Shown: positions 44,450-52,569, counted from the stretch's first letter. The stretch is 64,000 nt of DNA from Massilia sp. Mn16-1_5 (GCF_004798585.1 NZ_PPXQ01000003.1:248001-312000); one strand, 5' to 3'. Numbers and translations: made by a program. Notes: generated from the sequence alone by a model not told the origin.

Positions 44450-45531
44450 GGCGTCAGCGGCTTCCTGGACGACTTCTTCGCCTTCACATCCTCGATTGCC
44501 AGCTCCATCGCCGTCAGCCTTGCCGCCGTCGACGGGTGGTTGGCCGTGAAGGCATTCGGCACGCTGGCCGGGTAGGCCGACGCGAAGCGCTTCCAGAAGG
44601 CCGGCGCGCCTTCGATGTTGTAGTCGGCGCGCGCCAGCAGGAAGATGGCGAGGCGGTCGGCGGCCGCGTCCAGGTTCTGCGGCATGGCCTTGATGCCGGC
44701 GCTGCCGTTCAGCATGCCGGTGTCGGGGCTCATGCGCGTCAGGTTGTCGATCACGCTGTCGAGCGTGGCCTGGTTGCGCTGGGCTTTCGGGTGTTCGAGG
44801 ATGTTGTGCGCCATCGTGCGCGCCAGCACATAGGCCAGCTCGTCGTCGCTGCGCGCCACGCCCAGCATGCCGCGCGTGACCATCACACGGGCGCCGTCGG
44901 CGTAGGCGTTGACGTTGTCGCCGTTGCCGAGCTCGATGCCGAAGCCGCAGGCACGCGTCACGGGAATGCTCAGGTCGCGCGGGCGGCCGTCGCGCTCGAT
45001 CGTCAGCGGCAGGGCCGAGTGGGAGGACATCAGGCCGCCGAATACGGCGCCCACCGTCGACGGTGCGCTTGGACCGGTCGGCAAGGGCTTGCCACCTGCC
45101 GCGACCAGGTCGTCGCCCAGGCGCAGGCCGGCTTTCGCCGCGCCGCTGCCGGCCAGCACGCCGGTCACCTGCAGGCGTTCGTCCATGCCGAAGGCCACGT
45201 GCGCGGCCTCGTTGTAGACGCCCGGGTAGGAGTGACGGTTCTTCGCAGTGAAGCCGAGCAGGTTGCGCGCGTGTTTCGGGCACAGCTCGGCGTTGTCGAT
45301 CAGGAGCGGCGCCGCGACGCGGTACAGGCGGTCCTGCATCGCCGCCATCTTCGTCAGCGTATCGGCCGCGGCCGCCATTTGCGGCGTGAGCGGCGCGCCT
45401 TCCGGCGTCGCCGTCACCGGGCCGCCCGGCATGCCGGGCTGGCGGATCTGGGGCTGGGTGCCGCAGGCTGCCAGCAGGACGGCAGTGGCGATACCCAGCG
45501 CGGCTGGGCGCAGACGTTCAAAGCGAATCAT
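44446..45531 (-). CDS. Lipoprotein with PDZ and degenerate M48-like peptidase region
   Basis: The 361-residue protein has a lipoprotein signal with the lipobox 'LLAAC' (Cys23) and a PDZ-like domain at about 110-190 ('VTGVLAGSGAAKAGLRLGDDLV'). A region resembling M48 metallopeptidases follows ('DDELAYVLARTMAHNILEH', 'AADRLAIFLLARADYNIEGAPAFW'). In M48 enzymes the first of these contains HExxH; here the aligned residues read R-T-M-A-H, so the first His and the Glu are lost and the protein is probably catalytically dead. The ADR (usually ExEAD) region is also altered. It may act as a periplasmic scaffold. The stop lies in REP-like element D. Confidence 0.7.
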   Translation of the reverse strand: MIRFERLRPAALGIATAVLLAACGTQPQIRQPGMPGGPVTATPEGAPLTPQMAAAADTLTKMAAMQDRLYRVAAPLLIDNAELCPKHARNLLGFTAKNRHSYPGVYNEAAHVAFGMDERLQVTGVLAGSGAAKAGLRLGDDLVAAGGKPLPTGPSAPSTVGAVFGGLMSSHSALPLTIERDGRPRDLSIPVTRACGFGIELGNGDNVNAYADGARVMVTRGMLGVARSDDELAYVLARTMAHNILEHPKAQRNQATLDSVIDNLTRMSPDTGMLNGSAGIKAMPQNLDAAADRLAIFLLARADYNIEGAPAFWKRFASAYPASVPNAFTANHPSTAARLTAMELAIEDVKAKKSSRKPLTP

Positions 45532-45551
45532 TTTTCTCCTTCTACGATTTG

Positions 45552-45791
45552 TTATTGTTTTCCGGTGCTCCCGAATCCTCCGATGCCCCGTTCGCTCGAT
45601 GCAAATTCGTCGACGACATTGAAGCCTACCTGCAGGACGGGCACGATCACCAGCTGCGCCAGGCGGTCCAGCGGCTGAAGCGTAAAGGCGGCGTGGCCGC
45701 GGTTCCAGGTCGAGACCATCAGCTGACCCTGGTAATCGGAGTCGATCAAGCCGACGGTTATGCGACGTGGTCTAGTCTCAAACTCGGGCAA
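45552..45791 (-). pseudogene. dut: 3' fragment of the native dut (dUTPase) gene
   Basis: The 79-residue frame carries only the last three dUTPase motifs: '[20 protein letters not shown]' (motif III), '[18 protein letters not shown]' (motif IV) and the glycine-rich '[12 protein letters not shown]' (motif V). The first half of the enzyme, including motifs I and II, is absent. Coding similarity starts abruptly at the Val codon at 45753-45755; upstream residues ('[12 protein letters not shown]') do not fit dUTPase. The normal next gene (M48-like) lies 20 bases downstream, so this is the backbone copy cut by an insertion. Without motifs I and II it cannot be an active dUTPase. Confidence 0.85.
45755..45756. 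other. Inferred left boundary of a genomic island
   Basis: This is the point where similarity to the native dut ends inside motif III. To the right come 90 bases without a gene, a complete divergent dut, and accessory genes of different base composition to the end of the window. No terminal inverted repeat or integrase is visible on this side. Confidence 0.6.
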
Positions 45792-45844
45792 TGCGTGGCA
45801 GAGCTTGGTCCGGCGTAGATTAACAGAAAAAACCGTCTCAGCCT

Positions 45845-46309
45845 TTACGCTTGACCAGTGCTACCAAACCCACCAGCGCCGCGCTCAGTTTCGGTTGAGA
45901 ACTCATCGGTGAAGTGCAGTGCAACCTGGACTACAGGCTGGAACATCAATTGCGCAATGCGGTCACCCGGGTTGACATCGAATGGTTTATCACCGTGATT
46001 GGCTAGGATGACGCCGATTTCGCCATGATAGTCGGAATCGATTACCCCGATGCCCTGAGCGACGCACACTCCGTGCTTTAACGAGAGACCGGAGCGAGAT
46101 GCGACAATGGCAACAAGGCCGGGGTCCATCATGTTGAGCGCGATGCCAGTCTGCACGAGCAAACGACCACCAGGTGGGATGGTTACGATACCGTCAACAC
46201 ATGCGCGGAGGTCCATAGCGGCAGAGCCTGCAGTGGCGTAGGAGGGGGCAGCGATACTGTTAAACAGTATAGGGTTGACAACCTTGGCTTCGATAAGACG
46301 CTTTGACAT
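45845..46309 (-). CDS. dut: dUTP diphosphatase, complete copy carried by the island
   Basis: A full trimeric dUTPase of 154 residues hydrolysing dUTP to dUMP. All five motifs are present: '[10 protein letters not shown]' (I), '[13 protein letters not shown]' (II), '[17 protein letters not shown]' (III), '[13 protein letters not shown]' (IV) and '[11 protein letters not shown]' (V). Its motif III to V region differs at many positions from the neighbouring fragment, and its DNA is lower in GC, so it is not a tandem duplicate. It presumably replaces the host gene broken at 45.76 kb. The ATG at 46309 is clear ('[14 protein letters not shown]'). Confidence 0.95.
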   Translation of the reverse strand: MSKRLIEAKVVNPILFNSIAAPSYATAGSAAMDLRACVDGIVTIPPGGRLLVQTGIALNMMDPGLVAIVASRSGLSLKHGVCVAQGIGVIDSDYHGEIGVILANHGDKPFDVNPGDRIAQLMFQPVVQVALHFTDEFSTETERGAGGFGSTGQA

Positions 46310-46367
46310 AATTTTTACGGTAGCAAATCACGTATTGTATAGCTAGATAGTCGACTATGGTCGTGGA

Positions 46368-46550
46368 CTAACCTCCACCGGGAAGACTTTGTCGAAGGTC
46401 CGAAGTCGATTTTTCTTTCGCTTCACGTCGATAGGCCGCCTTCAAAGTCGAGTAGTGCGCACAGCTTCTTCTTGAACATTGACTAGTGGTCACGCGAGAG
46501 CCCGAGTATCTCCTTGCTAATGAGCCTTCCGGTTTAGGTGCAGTGGTCAA
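46368..46550 (-). CDS. Possible small protein, unrecognised
   Basis: A 60-codon frame with a TTG start, ending 59 bases before the island dut on the same strand. The translation is basic ('RRSCAHYSTLKAAYRREAKE') and ends 'LRQSLPGGG'. No good ribosome-binding site is seen, and the frame is open a further seven codons upstream. It could be the tail of a degraded gene at the island edge. I cannot assign it. Confidence 0.25.
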   Translation of the reverse strand: MTTAPKPEGSLARRYSGSRVTTSQCSRRSCAHYSTLKAAYRREAKEKSTSDLRQSLPGGG

Positions 46551-46603
46551 TTCGTAACCTCGAGCCCGACACTACCGGACAGGAGCATGGATTGGTTCAG
46601 AAA

Positions 46604-47827
46604 CTACCAGAAAGTTTTGAAAGGATTTTTGTCCACTACGGAGTCGACTTCAGGCCATGGAGCTTTAATGAGCGGGTCTAGCCAGTCGGCCATATGTGCT
46701 ATCAGCTCGAGGCTGCTGGCAAGTTCTGCTGGTGCTGTAGCTTGGTTCGCTGACACATCTTTTATCAAGCGGCGAAGTGAGCGAGCACGGTCGAGGTCCT
46801 TTGCCATCCTTTCGAAGTTAGCAAGCTTTGCCAGTAGCGAGTCTTTGTTTGCTTTTGCGGCTTCCCAATCGTCTGCCTTCTTTTGGCGAACTCGTTCGCG
46901 CTCCGCTCGCACTTCGTTCTCAACATTGCGACGAATGGCCGAATCTGCGACGGATTGGAGAGCCTTTTTCACTTTGACTTCAATTGTCCCGCGAGCGGTA
47001 TCGTCGACTTTGCAGCTCTCATAGTAGGTCGTAGCGTCGACAATGGACACGCTTAATTTCTCTGTCGGGATATAGCGATATTCAGGTGGGCGATATTCCC
47101 AAGTTCGCTGCCGTGCCATGCCGCGCGGCGCCTTCTGAGGTTTTAGAGCGGGTGGCGGTGCCAATTCCTGCATAATTCGTTCTCGTATGTAAATGAAGAA
47201 GTGCCGTCCATGCAAAATGAAGCAATTTCGCTTCTTGCTTGTGTCGCGGCGCATCCCGCGACGCAAGAGAGGTACAGGCAGATGTGAGTTCTCAAATTTC
47301 GCACCCAATATTTCGAGTTCATGCGCAAATCTGTCTACGAGCATAATTGCTCGTTGTTTCTGTTCTGGAGAGACAGAAATGTCTGCCCAGGTAACCCCCA
47401 GTGAGCTCAAGGCGCCTTCTTCAAGTTTGGTACTCTTGAGAGCTCGTGTGACCAGCTTCGTTTGAGGAGAAAAGGCTTCCGGTTCAAGAGGTGCCACGTA
47501 CTCTGGGCTTTCTGACTTTTCGGAGTGAATCGTGGCGCGTTGAGCTTTAGCCACACGCTCTTCCAATACACAATCTACCTCCACAACATTTATGACTCGC
47601 ACGTACGTTGTGGGGACGGTAGTCTCGTGCAGTACCGGTTGAGGAATCGACTTGCCGGCCGCAAGCTTCGCCCAATACCCTCTAGGCGGCATCGGAACGT
47701 CCAGCGTTACACAGATTTTCCGAAGCCCCACATCGGACAGTCCGTATTCTTTCGCCAAGGTTTTTACTGAGGTAGCCCACACTTCATCGAACAGTTTCTG
47801 CCGCTCGAAGGACGTTTTTTTCCACAT
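46604..47827 (-). CDS. Unrecognised island protein with N-terminal helix-turn-helix-like region
   Basis: A 407-residue soluble protein. The start ('RQKLFDEVWATSVKTLAKEY' then 'GLSDVGLRKICVTLDVPMPP') looks like a homeodomain-type DNA-binding helix-turn-helix followed by 'RGYWAKLAAGK'. A central region has 'FILHGRHFFIYIRERIMQEL'. Residues 285-370 form a highly charged coiled coil ('VENEVRAERERVRQKKADDW'), and the C-terminus is 'WLDPLIKAPWPEVDSVVDKN'. Proteins with this opening occur in genomic islands, but I know no function. It may bind DNA and be part of island maintenance or defence. The ATG at 47827 is followed directly by 'WKKTSFERQ'. Confidence 0.7.
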   Translation of the reverse strand: MWKKTSFERQKLFDEVWATSVKTLAKEYGLSDVGLRKICVTLDVPMPPRGYWAKLAAGKSIPQPVLHETTVPTTYVRVINVVEVDCVLEERVAKAQRATIHSEKSESPEYVAPLEPEAFSPQTKLVTRALKSTKLEEGALSSLGVTWADISVSPEQKQRAIMLVDRFAHELEILGAKFENSHLPVPLLRRGMRRDTSKKRNCFILHGRHFFIYIRERIMQELAPPPALKPQKAPRGMARQRTWEYRPPEYRYIPTEKLSVSIVDATTYYESCKVDDTARGTIEVKVKKALQSVADSAIRRNVENEVRAERERVRQKKADDWEAAKANKDSLLAKLANFERMAKDLDRARSLRRLIKDVSANQATAPAELASSLELIAHMADWLDPLIKAPWPEVDSVVDKNPFKTFW

Positions 47828-48372
47828 GTACGTTCTTCCTTCATGGTGATGAGCTTCACCACTGTACCTGAGGGGATTAAAGTAAATACGACGTTAGGAG
47901 CCGTTGCTACCGTGTCAGACAAGCACGACGCTCTATCAGCAATTTATTTCGGGCTAACGTCTCAATGCTCGATATCTAAGTGCTATTCTAACGGTTTGTT
48001 GCGTGAAAGAATCAATGCTCGAGTGCAATGTATCTGATTAAACGTAAATCCTTGGCTATGAGCGATGTAAGGGGTAGGATAGCCGAAGTGGACAATGTTG
48101 TAACCATGATTTTGATTGCTTTGATATGGTGCGGATTCAGGTGCTGCTCGCTGGCCTGAACTTTTATCAGGGAGATGACGTTTTTGGGAAGTTAAAGATA
48201 TCGTAAACCAGGCTGATGCTTCTTTAGGTTGAGGTAAATAAGCTCAGTTGCAGATAAAAGAGTCGAAGTCACCAAAAAGCGATGGAAGGCTTTATTTTTA
48301 GTAATGGCAGTCGTAGTCAGGCCCAGTTGATATAGAAAGAATGCGCATCATAAATGTTAGAAACTCACTCTA
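47828..48372. other. A/T-rich gap upstream of the retron
   Basis: A 545-base region without a convincing gene. A 64-codon frame at 47843-48037 exists but has no clear ribosome-binding site or recognisable sequence. The segment 48040-48370 is rich in A and T, with many TTT/AAA runs, and probably contains the promoter for the retron operon. I see no hairpins here comparable with those at 49.6-49.8 kb. Confidence 0.5.
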
Positions 48373-49590
48373 ATGGTATCGCGAGAAATTATAGTGCAAC
48401 TTATTGATATCCCACCGGTTAAAGACTGGCTGTCTCAATTCGAGATTCCGGATGTTTACATGGCAGAGCATATGCTTCTTCGCATGCGATATATCGGCTT
48501 TGAAGAGTTTGAGGAATGGCTTCACACCTCAGTTAATTCAGTGCTTGAAGAAATTGCAGCCAAAAACGGGAAAAGCGCTGTTGCGATATTCCCTGTAAAT
48601 AAGCCATTTATTCACAAGTTCAACAAAGACAAAGAGATAAAATTACCTAGCGATAGTTCGGGTAGAATAGCTCACTCACTGAAAAATATCGAACGCGACC
48701 TACCGAAACATGTAGAGCTCACGCCAAGGCTAGATTCCATGCGAAAGCGGAAGGTTAGGAACATTATTTTTGTTGATGATTTTGTTGGAACCGGTGATAG
48801 GTTTATAAATTCCTGGGAATCAAGTGTTTCGAGCACTATTAAATCTTGGTGTTCATTCGGGTGGTGCAAAATCTGGTTTCTGACGTTCGCTGCGCATCAA
48901 TCTGGAATTAAAAAGATACTTAAAAATATTCATTCTTTAGAAATGTCGCGTATACGGGTGAATTTGTCCATCAATAAGTCTTTCATGTTGAAAAACTCTG
49001 GTATGGAAAGCGTATTAAGGAAGTACGGCAGCGTGATTGGGCCTGAGAATCAAGTTATGGGATATGGTGGTCTAGCGACACCGATAGTTTTTCAGTATGG
49101 TGCTCCTAATAATTTGCCTCTAATTTTTTGGCAGGGCTCTGCAGGAAATAGTCGGAAAAGATGGAGGCCGTTATTTCCGAATCGCAGTATATCCTCAGAA
49201 GTATATCCTCTTTTCAACGAGGATTTGGCTAAAATTGCAATGCCTGAAGAGCTCTGGACTAGTGGCCATTATCAACTAGCACTTAACTTTATGGATGCTG
49301 TTTCAGGGTATGGGCAAGAGCAGCACCAGTTGCTCTTAATACTTACTCTGTTATCAAAAAAACGGACTATTGAAGAAATCAAGGACTTACTTGTTCTTCC
49401 TGGTAATAATTTTGACGCTTTGTTAAGGCAACTGAAAATTAGTGGTGTGATTGATGAAAATGCAACACTCACTCGATTTGCTCACGACATCATTGCTCGG
49501 TTGGGTAGGAAACGTGAAAAACGTGTTACAATACGGGAAGAAAAATTCTATTTTCCATCAAGTTTTTCGGGGTTCCGTCGTGAAGCTTAG
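48373..49590 (+). CDS. Phosphoribosyltransferase-winged-helix protein, retron effector
   Basis: The 405-residue protein combines a phosphoribosyltransferase-like domain with a C-terminal winged helix. The PRPP-binding loop reads 'IIFVDDFVGTGDRF' at about residues 131-144 (hydrophobic strand, two acids, T-G). The region 320-385 ('LLILTLLSKKRTIEEIKDLL', 'LLRQLKISGVIDENATLTRF') is a winged helix-turn-helix. PRTase-wHTH proteins are known accessory proteins of one group of retrons (listed as type III in retron classifications, from memory). In such systems the protein is thought to be a toxin held in check by the RT and its msDNA until phage attack. It lies 230 bases before the reverse transcriptase gene on the same strand and is A/T-rich. 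The enzymatic target is unknown. Confidence 0.78.
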   Translation: MVSREIIVQLIDIPPVKDWLSQFEIPDVYMAEHMLLRMRYIGFEEFEEWLHTSVNSVLEEIAAKNGKSAVAIFPVNKPFIHKFNKDKEIKLPSDSSGRIAHSLKNIERDLPKHVELTPRLDSMRKRKVRNIIFVDDFVGTGDRFINSWESSVSSTIKSWCSFGWCKIWFLTFAAHQSGIKKILKNIHSLEMSRIRVNLSINKSFMLKNSGMESVLRKYGSVIGPENQVMGYGGLATPIVFQYGAPNNLPLIFWQGSAGNSRKRWRPLFPNRSISSEVYPLFNEDLAKIAMPEELWTSGHYQLALNFMDAVSGYGQEQHQLLLILTLLSKKRTIEEIKDLLVLPGNNFDALLRQLKISGVIDENATLTRFAHDIIARLGRKREKRVTIREEKFYFPSSFSGFRREA

Positions 49591-49595
49591 TCGTA

Positions 49596-49809
49596 GCTGA
49601 TACGCACTGGCCGTATCAGCTTCCGTTGATGACTCTTAGATTCGGTGCATCGGTCTATGGGGTTGTCATTGAGCACGGACTTCCGTCGCTCATTGTAGGT
49701 GCCGCCGCTTGAGTGAGTACTAATGTGCGCTTTCGCGCTCGTTCTCCTGCTCCTCCGGGCGTCGAAGCCTTTGCGCAAAAGCGCACATCAGAACCTCACT
49801 TGCGTGAGG
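49596..49809 (+). ncRNA. Candidate retron msr-msd RNA
   Basis: The spacer between the PRTase and RT genes is packed with hairpins. Stem 1: GCTGATACG/CGTATCAGC (49596-49604 with 49612-49620). Stem 2: GATGAC with GTCATT around 49628-49670. Stem 3: GAGCACGG/CCGTcGCTC (49671-49691). The largest is an 11-bp perfect stem ATGTGCGCTTT/AAAGCGCACAT (49723-49733 with 49778-49788), extended inward by GCGC/GCGC and outward by GTGAG/CTCAC, as expected of an msd. A final CCTCAC/GTGAGG hairpin (49794-49809) covers the RT ribosome-binding site. I could not identify the a1/a2 pairing or the branching guanosine, so the exact ends are uncertain. Confidence 0.65.
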
Positions 49810-49820
49810 TGAAGTAAGTT

Positions 49821-50954
49821 ATGCAATGGAACCCCAATCTTTTTCGCAAAGAAGGTAATGCACGAGGGTATGACGATTTATACCTAAATGCTTTAGTGTC
49901 TCAAGGCCAAAGAACCGCTGCGCGTGGCTTGCCTGTCGTCTTTTCGTTAGCTCACTTAGCGAACCTATCCCGCACGCTTTATGCAGATTTGCATGGGTTT
50001 GTAAGTCGCTCAGGTATCGAGTATCCTGACTTTCCATACAAAAATTTCCCAATTGCAAAGCGTACTGGCGGTAAAAGATGGATTTCTATCCCTGTTCCTC
50101 AGTTAATGGCTGTTCAACAGTGGATTAATCAGAATATTCTTAATAAAGTTGTCCCGCATCCAGCTGCCTTTGCATATGTGCCGAAACGTAGGCTCATTGA
50201 GCACGCAAGCCTTCACTGCGGCGCAGACTGGATAATTAAAATAGATATCAAGGATTTTTTTAGCAATATTTCAGAGAAACAGGTATTCAACGTATTCTTG
50301 GGTTTGGGATATCCTGCATTGCTAAGTTTTGAAATGGCTCGAATTTGCACTCGTGTCACTCCGCTTCGAAAAGGTGCTCGCTGGAAAAATTCTTTTAAGG
50401 CGCATTCGATTTCAAGTTACGACTCGAGGTTTGTAGGCAGTTTGCCGCAAGGAGCTCCTACAAGTCCGGCATTATCCAATCTAGTGTGCATGAAAATGGA
50501 CGAAGAGTTAACCGAGTGGGCTATTTCGAAATCTGTTACTTATAGCCGCTATGCTGACGATTTATGTTTTTCCTTCGTAAACTCTAGTCGTCAGTCTGCA
50601 TATGATTTGCAGCGAGAAGTCACTAAAATATTGCGAAAACACGGTTTTTCAGATAACGGGAAGAAAACTAGAATTATTCCTCCTGGTGCACGCAAGACGT
50701 TGACTGGTCTTAATATTAATGCTGCTAGCCCTAGCATACCCAAAGAGGTACGCGATTCAATAAGACTGCACCTGTATTTTTCTGAAAAAAATGGTATATC
50801 CGAGCATTGCGAAAAACGTGGATTCTACTCTATCATAGGTTTTAAACATCATTTATTTGGTTTAATTTCTTATGTTTTGTCTGTTGATAAGAGCAAAGGT
50901 GAAAAATTCCGCCAGCAATTCAACGCGTTGCCCTGGCTTGACTTTGAAAATTAG
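49821..50954 (+). CDS. Retron-type reverse transcriptase
   Basis: A 377-residue RT that should make the msDNA from the adjacent RNA. The catalytic palm has 'KIDIKDFFSNIS' (first Asp, about residue 142), 'LPQGAPTSPALSNLV' (about 211-225) and 'YADDLCFSF' with the YADD box at 244-247. Retron-specific region X, usually NAxxH, reads 'HASLH' at 128-132. Region Y, usually VTG, reads 'LTGLNIN' at 294-300. Both match the retron family with conservative changes, and there is no maturase or endonuclease domain of group II intron type. The start ATG at 49821 is 11 bases after a GAGG that is part of a hairpin. Confidence 0.88.
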   Translation: MQWNPNLFRKEGNARGYDDLYLNALVSQGQRTAARGLPVVFSLAHLANLSRTLYADLHGFVSRSGIEYPDFPYKNFPIAKRTGGKRWISIPVPQLMAVQQWINQNILNKVVPHPAAFAYVPKRRLIEHASLHCGADWIIKIDIKDFFSNISEKQVFNVFLGLGYPALLSFEMARICTRVTPLRKGARWKNSFKAHSISSYDSRFVGSLPQGAPTSPALSNLVCMKMDEELTEWAISKSVTYSRYADDLCFSFVNSSRQSAYDLQREVTKILRKHGFSDNGKKTRIIPPGARKTLTGLNINAASPSIPKEVRDSIRLHLYFSEKNGISEHCEKRGFYSIIGFKHHLFGLISYVLSVDKSKGEKFRQQFNALPWLDFEN

Positions 50955-51269
50955 CTGTAATTAATATATTTATAATAATACTCAAGGAAAGTCGGGGTAG
51001 CTATTGCAGGGCGGACCTTGCTGGCGTCACCCGGATGTTGTGTCTGTCTAATAATTGCTAACACAAAGTTGTGCAAGTGAACGCTTCTATTACTGTCGAG
51101 GCTTTTTTGGCAAGTTATCGTAGCGCGACGCTCCGTTCACATTTTTGGCTGCTCAACCAGAAAAGCAGTGTTGAGTGGAAATCTTTCTTTTCTGTAAAGC
51201 AGCCTTCTGGAAGAGCGCTCTCAAAAAATATGTGCGACACGGCTAGATGAGTGTGCCGCATTTTTCATT
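50955..51269. other. Gap after the retron RT gene
   Basis: A 315-base A/T-rich spacer between the RT gene and the convergent HAD gene. Apart from the weak candidate frame listed separately, I see no gene. No strong T-tailed hairpin was found directly after the RT stop. Confidence 0.45.
51077..51250 (+). CDS. Possible small protein after the retron, unrecognised
   Basis: A 57-residue frame with a GTG start (a second GTG lies two codons earlier). The translation ('ITVEAFLASYRSATLRSHFW', 'QPSGRALSKNMCDTAR') has balanced composition. It follows the RT on the same strand, so it might be a third retron gene. No clear ribosome-binding site and no recognised family, so this is a weak call. Confidence 0.25.
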   Translation: MNASITVEAFLASYRSATLRSHFWLLNQKSSVEWKSFFSVKQPSGRALSKNMCDTAR

Positions 51270-51851
51270 TCACCTTTCACGAGGAGCACTGCCACCAACT
51301 GCTCCTTGGCGCTGCAACTGCCTGCACGCTTCCTTCAGCCGCTTCTTAGTGAAGCCGAATCCGCTTCTGCACAGCACGACATGCCCGTCTAATGCAAGGG
51401 GAGAATGCGCCAGGCAGGTCCCACTCCAGCTGTCGTCAATAATGATGAACGGTTGCGACGGCTCACGATGTGCCTCAAGCCACCCCTCGATTTCGTCTCG
51501 CCGACTCGACGACAGTGCCCGTGGCGTTCTCCACTCCGCATGTAGGTTCTGCACTACGAACTGCAGCTGCGTCCGAGTCAGTGCTTCGCACATCTGCTCT
51601 CGGTCGAGGTATGTTGCCCACGACGAGCTAATAACATATACAGGTTTGAACTCAGCATGGAGCTGACGCAAATTCTCTGCTGCGCCGAAGTCAACGAGGC
51701 GCTGCCACATCTCTGGATAGTCCGGAATCGTCTGCTCGAATATTTTCAACAGCAGGCCGCTGTGATGCACGTCGTCCAAGCAAAGGACGTCGTCCATGTC
51801 GAGAAACACGAGGGAGCGAGTGTCATGTCTCATATCATCATCATTTTCCAT
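51270..51851 (-). CDS. HAD-superfamily protein (RNA-repair HAD-like)
   Basis: The 193-residue protein has the HAD motifs: 'LVFLDMDDVLCLDD' (motif I, DxDxV) at about 13-26, 'VYVISSSWATYL' (motif II Ser) near 72 and 'FIIIDDSW' (motif IV, DD) near 135. It resembles the HAD domain noted in so-called Swiss-army-knife RNA repair proteins, though that is a pattern judgement. It may be a phosphatase or nucleotidase. The start at 51851 ('MENDDDMRHDT') is chosen; a further ATG lies six codons on, and the longer frame to 51983 overlaps its neighbour. It sits in the island between the two defence loci. Confidence 0.7.
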   Translation of the reverse strand: MENDDDMRHDTRSLVFLDMDDVLCLDDVHHSGLLLKIFEQTIPDYPEMWQRLVDFGAAENLRQLHAEFKPVYVISSSWATYLDREQMCEALTRTQLQFVVQNLHAEWRTPRALSSSRRDEIEGWLEAHREPSQPFIIIDDSWSGTCLAHSPLALDGHVVLCRSGFGFTKKRLKEACRQLQRQGAVGGSAPRER

Positions 51852-51948
51852 AGATGTTGCCTTTATCTCGTAATTCTGTATTAAAACAACGCATTCGCTA
51901 ATTGAGACTTTAGTTTCCTGTCTATGAGGCTGAATGTGGTTAGCCAAC

Positions 51949-52569
51949 TTAAGTGGACTGTGGCCATATGCGGCTCCAATCACTCTCGAGGTGGATGGAA
52001 TCGAGCACTAGGTCCGACGTGAATGCCGCTTCATATGTATGCTGGTCATCAGTGAAACTGGTCAAATGCATGCCATGCAATTTCTGGCGATACAAAACAT
52101 AGGTCAGGTCGCTAAGTCCATGTAACGGTATGGAAGATTCGAATACTGCTGCAAGAGCTTCGTCAAAAGCACCGACTGTCGCGATTCTTGCCCGGAAATA
52201 GTCATCTGGAGCGCAACCATCGCGAAGTAACGCCTTCAAATGCTCTTTTGCGTAGTAGTACGTCGCTAGGGCTTGTATCTCACGAAGGAAGTCTGGGAAG
52301 TTGCTTGGGCAGTAAACATGAAGTAAATGTTCGAATGTGGAAGCTAGTAGCACAGGGTCGGTCTGCCTGATAACGGACTCAAGATAGCGCCGCTTACTCT
52401 TGCTCGCCTCTGTCATTGTAGAGTCCGTTATAACATAACGCCCCCATGCTAACGAATCCTCGGTCAGAGTGAATGGGCGGCCGAGCCATGGCGGCGAATA
52501 CATCGGGCGAATGCGTTTGGCAATCATTTCTGAGGTCACAGGGTGGCCTTTTATTTGCGGTGTAATCAA
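51949..52569 (-). CDS. Unrecognised island protein
   Basis: A 206-residue soluble protein with no visible family signature. It is Tyr/His/Asp-rich with helices such as 'LASTFEHLLHVYCPSNFPDF' and 'EIQALATYYYAKEHLKALLR', and ends 'HLESDWSRIWPQST'. Its ATG overlaps the stop of the upstream frame (ATGA), so the two were probably translated together. Average island base composition. No function can be proposed. Confidence 0.6.
   Translation of the reverse strand: MITPQIKGHPVTSEMIAKRIRPMYSPPWLGRPFTLTEDSLAWGRYVITDSTMTEASKSKRRYLESVIRQTDPVLLASTFEHLLHVYCPSNFPDFLREIQALATYYYAKEHLKALLRDGCAPDDYFRARIATVGAFDEALAAVFESSIPLHGLSDLTYVLYRQKLHGMHLTSFTDDQHTYEAAFTSDLVLDSIHLESDWSRIWPQST

Noticed and set aside
43295..45283. 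A 662-codon minus-strand frame that would fuse XdhC to an N-terminal extension.
   Set aside because: The extension is an out-of-frame reading of the lipoprotein gene and crosses a terminator and a REP-like element; XdhC starts at 44305.
47828..48372. Possible location of the retron RNA upstream of the PRTase gene.
   Set aside because: No long inverted repeats are visible here, whereas 49596-49809 has several strong ones next to the RT.
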